Assembly: GCA_020631395.1 (NCBI GenBank)
Contig: JAHDHI010000028.1
Span: 1 to 55,863, forward strand
DNA from: Bizionia sp.
Lineage (GTDB): Bacteria > Bacteroidota > Bacteroidia > Flavobacteriales > Flavobacteriaceae
Length of the DNA stretch: 55,863 nucleotides
Direction: 5' to 3'
Shown here: positions 15,680-23,296 of the stretch, one piece after another
Layout: each line of letters begins with the position of its first letter
How positions within the stretch are numbered: position 1 is the first letter of the stretch
Notes under the pieces: model-generated
Seen by the model: the letters and a program-made list of their open reading frames with translations, nothing else
Databases searched by the model: none
What the model was told of the DNA's origin: nothing
Translations under genes and position numbers: made by a program

Positions 15680-16930
15680 ATGGACAACTTGAAAAAAGAT
15701 TTTGATAGAAGGAAATTCATAAAGAACATATCCTTGGGAATTGCTGGAATTGGACTCTCACAGAGTGCTTTCCCAAAAAATATTGACGATTTAGTAAACC
15801 TTGAGACCAGCATAGTACCAAATTCGAACATTAGGAGTGAATTCATGCTTCAACCTGGTTTGAGTTACCTCAATACTGGTAGCCTAGGTCCTTCTCCGAC
15901 AACCGTTTTCAACAAAATATTTGAAACCACAAAAAAACTGGAACTCAACCCTGTTGGCAACAATTGGGGTCCATTGGGCAAAGAAGCTGACATGGTAAGG
16001 GAGCAGATAGCCAACTACTTGAATGCGGACAAAGATGAAATCATCCTAACTCGAAACACCACAGAAGGCATCAATTTAATTGCCAATGGATTGAAACTGA
16101 AAGCTGGTGATGAGATAATCACCACTACGGATGAGCATTATGGAGGTGTTGTAGGCTGGGAATTCTTGGAGAGGCATCATGGTGTAATAGTAAAAAAAAT
16201 AGATTTCCCCAAAGAAGACATAGACACCGACCAAGTCCTTTCCTTAGTAAAAAAGCAACTATCCCCAAAAACCAAGGTATGCAGCTTTATGGATGTATCC
16301 ACGGTAACCGGGATGCGTTTACCTATTGAGGAAATTGCAGCAATCTTAAGTACTAGGGACATTTTACTGGTTTGTGATGGAGCGCAATCTACTGGAATGG
16401 TCAAGGTAGATGTTAAGAAAATGAATGTTGATATCTTTGCAGGTAGCGGACATAAATGGATGTTGGGACCAAAGGAAACGGGCTTTCTCTATCTAAGAAA
16501 AGGCATTCAAGATCGAATTGAATCCGTGCAATTGGAAACGGGATTCAAACTTTACAATCACAATACTGGAACGAGAAATGTGGCAAATTTCATTGGCTTG
16601 GGTGAAGCCATTAGATTTCAAGACTCCTTGGGTGGCATCAAAAAAATAGAGCAACACAACATTGCCTTGGGAAAGTACCTGAGAGCACAACTAAAAAACA
16701 TCAAATCCTTCAAATTGATTACTCCTGAAGAAGACCAACTTCTTTCCGGCATTTCTTCTGTAATCGTAAAGGATGGCAATGTAAAGGAATTGCACACCAA
16801 ACTAAATGAAAACAACATCGTCGTAAAAAAATTGGGCAAGATAGATGTCATGCGATTTTCTACCCATATCTTCAATACGGAAGAAGAATTGAACCATTTG
16901 GTAAAGGTACTGCATTCTCTAGTGAAATAA
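15680..16930 (+). CDS. class V aminotransferase with Tat-type signal (isopenicillin-N-epimerase/cysteine-desulfurase-like)
   Basis: 416 residues. The N terminus, DFDRRKFIKNISLGIAGIGL, carries a twin-arginine motif and hydrophobic segment, so the folded enzyme is probably exported with its PLP cofactor. Seen further on: TRNTTEGINLIANGL (phosphate-binding region), CDGAQSTG (Asp contacting the pyridine nitrogen) and the PLP Lys in AGSGHKWMLGPKETG. Length and motifs fit the fold-type I class V group that includes isopenicillin N epimerase-like proteins. The true substrate cannot be told. It has its own promoter and no obvious operon partner. Confidence 0.87.
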   Translation: MDNLKKDFDRRKFIKNISLGIAGIGLSQSAFPKNIDDLVNLETSIVPNSNIRSEFMLQPGLSYLNTGSLGPSPTTVFNKIFETTKKLELNPVGNNWGPLGKEADMVREQIANYLNADKDEIILTRNTTEGINLIANGLKLKAGDEIITTTDEHYGGVVGWEFLERHHGVIVKKIDFPKEDIDTDQVLSLVKKQLSPKTKVCSFMDVSTVTGMRLPIEEIAAILSTRDILLVCDGAQSTGMVKVDVKKMNVDIFAGSGHKWMLGPKETGFLYLRKGIQDRIESVQLETGFKLYNHNTGTRNVANFIGLGEAIRFQDSLGGIKKIEQHNIALGKYLRAQLKNIKSFKLITPEEDQLLSGISSVIVKDGNVKELHTKLNENNIVVKKLGKIDVMRFSTHIFNTEEELNHLVKVLHSLVK

Positions 16931-17010
16931 TCTATTTCTTGTATAAGTTAGGAATTGAATTGCCATTATTGTATCATCTCCCCTTTAACTAAAAAAACAT
17001 TCTACAATCA

Positions 17011-17574
17011 ATGAAAAGACAATTTTTAATTATACTGGTTTTAGTATTATCTACATTTAATGGTTTTGCTCAAAAAAAAACGTTGCAAAAAATGAAAGCT
17101 CAAGCAATAGAAATAAAAGGTAAAACTTTAACTGTTGTGTTAAATGATGAGAGTAACGAATTAGAAAAAACTTATAATAAAGAAATCCGACAAGTAATTG
17201 AAAAAGAATGGACTTACAATAAAAACATTGATTACATATCTTTTAAAGAATACAAAACACTTAGAAAAAAAAGAGATACAGATAAAGTTTATCTTATTTA
17301 CAAACAAAAATTAGCACCAGTAAACTCTAACTCTATACAAAAATTTGAAACCGCATTAGTTATTAATTCTTACAACAACAGAAAAGAATTTTTTCACACC
17401 AAATTTAATTTTTCAAAAAAAACTTCTTCTGAAGATTTCACAAATGCAATTCAGAAATTAGAGAAAAGCTTGAAAGGTCTTACAATGTATGACCCTAATT
17501 TAAAGTTTAGTAGAAAAGAAAAGAAAGCTTTATTAAAAAAAGCTGAAGAGGAATTTAAAAAAAACAAACTATAA
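17011..17574 (+). CDS. small secreted protein of unknown function
   Basis: 187 residues with a signal peptide (MKRQFLIILVLVLSTFNGFAQ). The rest is Lys-rich with alternating hydrophobic residues and a very basic C-terminal tail (KKALLKKAEEEFKKNKL). No family recognised. It starts 80 bases after the aminotransferase gene. It is much more AT-rich and Lys-rich than that neighbour, which could mean a different origin. Confidence 0.7.
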   Translation: MKRQFLIILVLVLSTFNGFAQKKTLQKMKAQAIEIKGKTLTVVLNDESNELEKTYNKEIRQVIEKEWTYNKNIDYISFKEYKTLRKKRDTDKVYLIYKQKLAPVNSNSIQKFETALVINSYNNRKEFFHTKFNFSKKTSSEDFTNAIQKLEKSLKGLTMYDPNLKFSRKEKKALLKKAEEEFKKNKL

Positions 17575-17600
17575 GTAAACTCCTGAAGGAAATATAAAAC

Positions 17601-17634
17601 AAAAAGAATCGCTTGAAAATATTTTCAAGCGATT
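17601..17634 (-). terminator. rho-independent terminator of the adenylation operon
   Basis: Perfect 13-bp stem, AATCGCTTGAAAA at 17607-17619 with TTTTCAAGCGATT at 17622-17634. On the minus strand it is followed by a T-rich stretch (A-rich at 17590-17605 on plus). It ends the minus-strand operon 17657-22241. Confidence 0.8.
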
Positions 17635-17656
17635 CAAGATGGAAGCAAAACTATTC

Positions 17657-18382
17657 CTAATTGATAGGAATAAAGGCTTGTATTTTATAGAATTCCTTGC
17701 TTGTCCCCAAATCCGTGCCTAAATTGGGTCCAGCTCCAAGTCTAAACCAGATTCCGTTGTTCATAGTTGCTTTCACATAGCCTCCCAACCATTGGTAAAT
17801 ATAGTCTTCGTGTTCTCCATCTGCTGTCCTTGTCTGCTGAAAGCTCTCATAGAATACACCGAAGGAAAAATGGTCACTGACCTTATAGCCTGGTATTATC
17901 CAGTTAAGAACCAAATCTCTGGTGCCATCCCCATTTCCCTTTCTAAAAGACTTATACCAAGCCAAGTAGGTATCCAATTCGAATCTTCCAGAATTGTACA
18001 ATACCAACACACTAGGTATTATCGCCTCTCCTATCGTGGTTTCCGTGCTATTGGACATAAATTTACCATGACCAAATCCCAATGTCGGATTCACATACCA
18101 TTTGTCCAATTTAAATCCTATACCGACGCCTGTTTCCAGAAACAAGTCGCTCCCAGTGTTACCACCAAAGCTAGGATTGTTCCAAAAGACGCTATAGAAG
18201 GACAAATTCTTTTTTTCATCCAATTCATAATTTCCAAGAAATACATTTGAAAAACCTGCCACACTGTTGTGTATTGGCATTATTACAAAACTTGTTTTCT
18301 TCTTTTCGCTTTCTTCTTTCAATTCTTGAGCAAAGGTTATTTGTGTCATCAAGACCAATGCAATAATTACTAATTTTTTCAT
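17657..18382 (-). CDS. putative outer-membrane beta-barrel protein, last gene of adenylation operon
   Basis: 241 residues with a signal peptide (MKKLVIIALVLMTQITFAQ). The rest has short alternating amphipathic strands with aromatic girdles (YSVFWNNPSFGG, LETGVGIGF, YVNPTLGFGHGKF, WLGGYVKATMN) and ends in KIQAFIPIN. This fits an eight- to twelve-stranded barrel. Family not recognised. It lies 16 bases downstream of the crotonase gene and just before a strong terminator, so it is co-transcribed with the adenylation and membrane oxidoreductase genes. It could export or sense the operon's product, which is inference. Confidence 0.75.
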   Translation of the reverse strand: MKKLVIIALVLMTQITFAQELKEESEKKKTSFVIMPIHNSVAGFSNVFLGNYELDEKKNLSFYSVFWNNPSFGGNTGSDLFLETGVGIGFKLDKWYVNPTLGFGHGKFMSNSTETTIGEAIIPSVLVLYNSGRFELDTYLAWYKSFRKGNGDGTRDLVLNWIIPGYKVSDHFSFGVFYESFQQTRTADGEHEDYIYQWLGGYVKATMNNGIWFRLGAGPNLGTDLGTSKEFYKIQAFIPIN

Positions 18383-18398
18383 GATTTTAATTTTTAGT

Positions 18399-19187
18399 TT
18401 AATGGTTAATTCTTTTAAGTGTTTTGAATCCTTTGAAATTTGGATCTCTTTTTTCTATGAAGGCTTTCATACCTTCCTTTTGATCTTGGGTTGCAAACAA
18501 GCTATGGAATATGCTACGTTCGAATAGAATACCTTCCTTCAAACCGAGCTCTTCTGCTCTATTCACGACTTCCCTTGCTTTTTGAGTTGTTGTCTTGCTG
18601 TAGCTCGAAATGGTCTGAGCCACCTTTATTGTTTCTTCCAACAAGGTTTCGGTGGGAAATATTCTGGAGACCAAGCCTGCTTGTTCTGCATCCTCGGCAT
18701 CTATGAACTTTCCAGTAAGTACCATGTCCATTGCTTTTGCCCTGCCAACGAGTTTTGTCAATCGCTGTGAGCCACCAATGCCTGGTATGACTCCTAATTT
18801 TATTTCTGGTTGCCCAAACTTTGCATTCTCGGCTGCAAAGATCATATCGCACATCATAGCCAATTCACAACCTCCCCCCAGAGCGTATCCGGATACGGCT
18901 GCTATCTTTGGTGTTTTAATGTTTGCGAATTTCTCCCAGCCAGCAAAGAAGTCTTCGTCCATCATATCCAGATACGATTTGTCAATCATTTCCTTGATGT
19001 CTGCACCTGCTGCAAATGCTCTTTCGTTTCCTGTAATCACAAAGCAACCTATTTCTGGATTTTTGTCAAGCTTTTGCATTGTGTCCACCATTTCATTCAT
19101 CACAGCAGTATTTAAAGCATTTAAATCCTTTGGACGGTTGAGTTGTAGCACCACGACCCCTCCATAATGTTTTTCTATTATGTTCAT
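18399..19187 (-). CDS. enoyl-CoA hydratase/isomerase (crotonase family)
   Basis: 262 residues, normal length for the family. Substrate-binding [11 protein letters not shown], the oxyanion-hole region [16 protein letters not shown] with Glu, and the second catalytic Glu in [15 protein letters not shown] are all present. It can therefore hydrate enoyl-CoA thioesters. It looks like the standard short-chain enzyme of fatty-acid oxidation, but it lies in an operon with an adenylation enzyme and a membrane oxidoreductase (28-base gap upstream, 16-base gap downstream). It might instead act in that pathway. Confidence 0.92.
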   Translation of the reverse strand: MNIIEKHYGGVVVLQLNRPKDLNALNTAVMNEMVDTMQKLDKNPEIGCFVITGNERAFAAGADIKEMIDKSYLDMMDEDFFAGWEKFANIKTPKIAAVSGYALGGGCELAMMCDMIFAAENAKFGQPEIKLGVIPGIGGSQRLTKLVGRAKAMDMVLTGKFIDAEDAEQAGLVSRIFPTETLLEETIKVAQTISSYSKTTTQKAREVVNRAEELGLKEGILFERSIFHSLFATQDQKEGMKAFIEKRDPNFKGFKTLKRINH

Positions 19188-19215
19188 TTTTTAAGTATTT
19201 TAAATTATTTGTGTC

Positions 19216-20598
19216 TTACGAATCCCAAATGGCTCCATAGGCAGGGATACCATGTATTTCCATACCGTGAACCACTTGCCAAGTCAACTTTTTGTTGGAG
19301 ATGCAGATAACTGCTTCGGCATTGAATTCCTTATAAGCTTTGTATGCCAGCTTGACCATATCTGGTTTTCCGTGAGAATCGGTATTCCAGATAATGGCAT
19401 TGGGTTGTACGTCGAGAATTTCATCTACCAAATCGTCCCCATAGGTTTTTCTTGGATTCCTCGTTGCCCAAACCAAAATCGATGGCACTTCATTGGCCAA
19501 CAAATGTGGTATGCAGGGTCCGATACCACTTCCTGTTGCTATCCAAACGACCCTTTTAAATAGTTTTTCTATATTACCTACGCCTGCTGTTGGAATGCCT
19601 TTTACCCAAATATGGGAAGGCAAATCGTCTATTAAGGCTCCTGTCCAGTCTCCTGCTCTTGAAATGGTAAGTCGAAATCCCTCCTTACCTGGAGCTGGTA
19701 CGTTTGCAAAGGAGTGCCATTCCGTAAGTGGGCTTCTGCTTATTGTTGTCGATGAGCCTGCAAATGGAGTTACTCCATAGTTGAAGTTTACCAAAACGAC
19801 ATGAGATGATGGGTTTACGACCTCTATAGGTACCTTTTTAAGATACATCCATGGTATTGCTATGCTTATCGTTATCAAGGTCAATGCCCAAAAACCCAAA
19901 GAGGATGTCAAAGCCTCCCCATAATTCAACGTTCCTTTGTGCAGTCCATTGAATATTAATGTAAACCACCAAAACAACACCAATGCCGTCCAACCTCCAA
20001 AACGATGGGTCAATTCAAAACGATTGTGTTTTTTTGCCCTGTTCTTTGGCAATGCCATAATAACGATGAAGACCAACAGTGCCAGAATGGAGTAAGTTAC
20101 AATCAATAACGACAAGGATACTCCTGGTAGACCATTTACCCAACCATAGGTTAACGAACCTACAAGAATCGCGAACCAAATGGTACCCGAAATGTTTCCT
20201 CCCATATGTATCCCTCCAAAATGATATATCTTGGCTGCTGCCCATCTTATCGTTAATGGCCATGAGGTAGGAACACTCGTAGCGACCTTAAACAATAGGT
20301 TTACAATATATTGCTGCCTTATCAAAATGGCAGATGCGATGTTTACTATGGTAATGTTGGAAATTGCCTTAAAAGCAATTACATCGCTGCTCCACCAATT
20401 TCCCGCTGTTATGCCATGAATTAGAAAACCAATGTTAACAATGGCGATTAAAGCTATCAATCTATTGTATTGCATTAGGAAAGGGTGTTTCCAAACGCGT
20501 TTGTACATAGGTTGTTTTTTAGGCAATACAACTGCCTCGTAATCCATCATCGTTTCTTCCTCCAGTTTTTCAACTGTTTGTAGACTCACGTTATTCAT
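19216..20598 (-). CDS. multi-pass membrane oxidoreductase resembling fungal TmpA/TmpB C-terminal module
   Basis: 460 residues. After a 40-residue cytoplasmic start, about six to eight hydrophobic helices run to about residue 260, with conserved-looking histidines in KIYHFGGIHMGG, FELTHRFGG and FNGLHKGT. The last 200 residues look like a ferredoxin-reductase-type nucleotide-binding domain: FRLTISRAGDWT, then VVWIATGSGIGPCIPHL (pyridine-nucleotide-binding-like Gly-rich motif), VLVWATRNPRKTYGD and AVICISNKKLTWQVVHGMEIHGIPAYG. The whole resembles the TmpA flavoprotein of Aspergillus and the C-terminal part of NRPS-like TmpB, in which an adenylation domain is fused to it. Here the adenylation enzyme is a separate gene overlapping by ATGA (20595-20598), so the two are translationally coupled. 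Substrate unknown. Confidence 0.8.
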   Translation of the reverse strand: MNNVSLQTVEKLEEETMMDYEAVVLPKKQPMYKRVWKHPFLMQYNRLIALIAIVNIGFLIHGITAGNWWSSDVIAFKAISNITIVNIASAILIRQQYIVNLLFKVATSVPTSWPLTIRWAAAKIYHFGGIHMGGNISGTIWFAILVGSLTYGWVNGLPGVSLSLLIVTYSILALLVFIVIMALPKNRAKKHNRFELTHRFGGWTALVLFWWFTLIFNGLHKGTLNYGEALTSSLGFWALTLITISIAIPWMYLKKVPIEVVNPSSHVVLVNFNYGVTPFAGSSTTISRSPLTEWHSFANVPAPGKEGFRLTISRAGDWTGALIDDLPSHIWVKGIPTAGVGNIEKLFKRVVWIATGSGIGPCIPHLLANEVPSILVWATRNPRKTYGDDLVDEILDVQPNAIIWNTDSHGKPDMVKLAYKAYKEFNAEAVICISNKKLTWQVVHGMEIHGIPAYGAIWDS

Positions 20599-22241
20599 CT
20601 TAGTATGTTTTTTGCAATGTTCATTAGTGTTCTCTTGTCGATTTTGCCTCTGCTCGTCATTGGCAGTTCCTTCATGGGAACAATTCTTTCTGGTACACAG
20701 AAATATGGTAGGGCATCCAAGATCTCTTCCTTAGCTTTATCTTCATCTATGGTTTCTGGACTTACAAAGGCAATTAGTGTTTTGGAATCATATTTTAAAG
20801 CCACCGCTCTTTTGCATGAGGGAATCGATTCCAATACGGCAGACACGGAATCCAACTCTATTCGAAATCCCTTTATCTTTACTTGATCGTCCGTTCTCCC
20901 AAAATGTTCCAATTCACCATTGGCAGTCCAACGTCCCAAATCTCTTGTTCTGAACATTTTTCTACCATTTCCTAAAAATGGATCTGGTTTGTAGCGGGCT
21001 TTATTCAATTTAACATTCCCCAAGTATCCCAAAGTAACACAATCTCCTCCTGCCCACATTTCACCTATTTCCCCAATTGGACAAGGTTTTAAATTCTTAT
21101 CGAGTATGTATACCGTATTGTTGGGAGTTGGTTTACCTATGGTCAATAATTCGTCTGTCGGGTAATATCGTTGAGCCGTGTTTATAATTGTTGTTTCCGT
21201 AGGTCCACAAGAGTTGTGAAAAGCACAAAAGGCTCCCCATTTGTCTGCCAATGTCCTTGGACAAGGCTCTCCAGCTACGGCTACCCTTTTAACGTTCTTG
21301 CATTTTTCTGCATCCATGGTACTCAATATGGACGGTGTAGAAATAACTATATCCACCTTTTCCACCGTTTCTTGAATGTTTTTACCTCTAATTACCAATG
21401 TTGCACCATTTCCTAGACATCCCAAAACCTCCCATGCCATCATATCAAACGCTATGTTCAATATCTGTCCAACTTTCAACCCTGGTCGCATTCCTAAGTT
21501 GCCCGGTGCCGTCAATAAGATGTTGCAAACATTTCGATGGGAGACTTGCACTCCGTTTGGAGGTCCTGTCGTTCCTGATGTAAAGATTATAAAAGCCCTA
21601 TCATTCCCATCGACAATTTCTTTTGATTTGTAAGGTTCTACACCCTCGCCATTTTCAATGTCAGGTTTCATCATCTCATCTACTGCCATATAGACACACC
21701 CGGCAACCAATGGAATATCTTCTATTAAATCTTCCATTGTCAAGATTACCTTTATTGAGGCTTCATCTATAATGTGCAACAGTTGCTTTTTTGGTGTTAC
21801 CCCAACATATTGAGGTACATAGGCGGCACCTACTTTAAGTATGGCAAGAATCCCAACAATCATCGGAATGGATCTTTTCATGAACAAGCCAACGTTGTCG
21901 CCTTTACCAACCCCTTCCCGTTCTAATTTGAAAGCTAGCTTATTTGCTTGGTCGTTTAATTCCTTGTAGGTAATCGATTCCCCCAAATGCTCGACAGCAA
22001 TACTATTGGGGTTAGCGCTTGCCTGTGCTTCGAATGCTTCGTGTATTAACTTGTAAGGCACCTTTTGTATTGGCCCTTGTCCAAAACGTTGAAACAGCAA
22101 TTGATCTCTAGAAGATAGATTCTTAACTTCTTTTTTAATAAAAGTTCCTCCTGGAATTCTTATTTCCTGATTTCTCGTTTGAGTGTTAGTGCTAAACAAA
22201 TTAATGCTTGAGGGGATAACATTCACTCTTGGTTCATTCAT
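20595..22241 (-). CDS. stand-alone adenylation (AMP-binding) enzyme, NRPS-like
   Basis: 548 residues. An N-terminal extension of about 70 residues ends in FGQGPIQKVPYKLIHEAFEA, the start of an adenylation domain. Core motifs: A3 IIFTSGTTGPPNGV (the usual Lys is Asn), A4 FDMMAWE (the Asp that binds an amino-acid amino group is present), A5 NSCGPTETT, A7 RTRDLGRW, A8 GRTDDQVKIKGFRIEL, A10 SRGKIDKR with the catalytic Lys. The chain ends after A10, with no carrier-protein domain and no phosphopantetheine Ser. It should activate a carboxylic acid, probably an amino acid, as an adenylate. It overlaps the downstream membrane oxidoreductase gene by four bases, so the product is probably handed to that protein. 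Confidence 0.88.
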   Translation of the reverse strand: MNEPRVNVIPSSINLFSTNTQTRNQEIRIPGGTFIKKEVKNLSSRDQLLFQRFGQGPIQKVPYKLIHEAFEAQASANPNSIAVEHLGESITYKELNDQANKLAFKLEREGVGKGDNVGLFMKRSIPMIVGILAILKVGAAYVPQYVGVTPKKQLLHIIDEASIKVILTMEDLIEDIPLVAGCVYMAVDEMMKPDIENGEGVEPYKSKEIVDGNDRAFIIFTSGTTGPPNGVQVSHRNVCNILLTAPGNLGMRPGLKVGQILNIAFDMMAWEVLGCLGNGATLVIRGKNIQETVEKVDIVISTPSILSTMDAEKCKNVKRVAVAGEPCPRTLADKWGAFCAFHNSCGPTETTIINTAQRYYPTDELLTIGKPTPNNTVYILDKNLKPCPIGEIGEMWAGGDCVTLGYLGNVKLNKARYKPDPFLGNGRKMFRTRDLGRWTANGELEHFGRTDDQVKIKGFRIELDSVSAVLESIPSCKRAVALKYDSKTLIAFVSPETIDEDKAKEEILDALPYFCVPERIVPMKELPMTSRGKIDKRTLMNIAKNILR

Positions 22242-22438
22242 AATTCATATGGTTTTAATAATTAATTGTATCATCTCACACGACGTAAAGACATCATGAT
22301 TAATAGACTAGTTGAAAAGTCGATGATTTAGTTGTGTGGAAAATGTCGTTTTTTGAAAAAAAGCTTCGGATATGCGATTCCAGATGTTCTTGGAAAGAAC
22401 ACCATTTCATAAGGTTTGAAATGCAATCGCTAATTATT

Positions 22439-22675
22439 TCATGTTTGCTCTATTGCCAAATATGGCAATTGCCTACTAAAAATATTAGATGCCCATACTA
22501 AAGCACAGATGAATGAACATTCATATACGGCATACACAAATTTTCGATGGATTTCCGGTAATGGTTCTTGATTGAAAAAAGACAAAGAATTTCTTTTTTT
22601 TCGACTATGTGTCAGACCGTTAACATTAAACAAATCAATGTTTGAGGGAACAACATTCTTGCTATTATCATTCAT
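22439..22675 (-). pseudogene. decayed copy of the 5' end of the adenylation gene
   Basis: An open frame of 78 codons. Its start, MNDNSKNVVPSNIDLF, parallels MNEPRVNVIPSSINLF of the adenylation enzyme just downstream. FNQEPLPEIHRKFVYAVYE then lines up with FGQGPIQKVPYKLIHEAFE. Near the end YLAIEQ parallels the following SIAVEH. After that the similarity is lost and the frame stops. It is therefore probably the remnant of a second adenylation gene or a broken duplication, though a functional small protein cannot be excluded. Confidence 0.6.
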
Positions 22676-22799
22676 AATTTCGAGGGTTTTTTATGTCTAT
22701 CATTATTACTCCTCCAAATTTGCGACCTAAATGATTAACAATCTGTAATCTAGCTTACACAATAATAAAAAAAAAAAATGTATCTTAATATATTTTTTT

Positions 22800-22821
22800 A
22801 TTGTCAAAGCACGTTGACAAT
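22800..22821. promoter_or_regulatory. perfect 8-bp inverted repeat, possible operator
   Basis: ATTGTCAA at 22800-22807, six-base spacer, TTGACAAT at 22814-22821. The arms are perfect complements in a region with no gene, about 125 bases upstream of the decayed adenylation copy. It could bind a dimeric regulator of the operon; there is no direct evidence. Confidence 0.35.
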
Positions 22822-23270
22822 AGATTAAAACACAATATCATCGATTAACCTAACACCGAGTTGTTAGACAGTGTAGTTTAGTTGTTTTAAAAACAGATGA
22901 ACGACAAAACAAGACGTTTCACAGAACACCTATGTAAACTAGCATTGCTTACTTTAGTCGTAAAAATCAACAACAATTACAAGAGAACCGCTAAATATAA
23001 CTGAAAAACAGATACATACAATAAAAATTAACATTTAAGAAATACTATTACAGTAACATTGAATCCAATAATGAGACCAAATATATCTTATGATACTTAA
23101 GAATGTAGATTTAATTGATTGACTAGAAATGAAGTTTAAAACTCTAAACGCTTCTTGAATCTTTCCAATCGACATGTCACTTCCAACAAGGCTGGAGCAT
23201 ACTATACCTATTTGTTAATAACTCCTATTTAAAATATGTTACGATAATTCTTAATTACAAGTTGAATTTT

Positions 23271-23278
23271 TAACTTTG
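23271..23278 (+). promoter_or_regulatory. -7 element TAACTTTG of dnaX
   Basis: Exact match to TAnnTTTG, 18 bases before the ATG at 23297, implying a very short leader. No TTG at the expected -33 position. Confidence 0.5.
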
Positions 23279-23296
23279 CTTTTCTAATACTTATCA

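Larger units (their letters stand above)
22676..23296. other. 621-base intergenic region between the adenylation operon and dnaX
   Basis: No convincing gene. It holds an A-tract followed by an inverted repeat (22800-22821), a 35-codon plus-strand frame (22897-23004, starting MNDKTRRFTEHL) with no recognisable match, and the dnaX -7 element near its right end. It should also contain the promoter of the minus-strand adenylation operon or of its decayed upstream copy. Confidence 0.4.

Noticed and set aside
18652-19167. 171-codon plus-strand open frame
   Set aside because: Antisense shadow of the crotonase gene, which has full family motifs.
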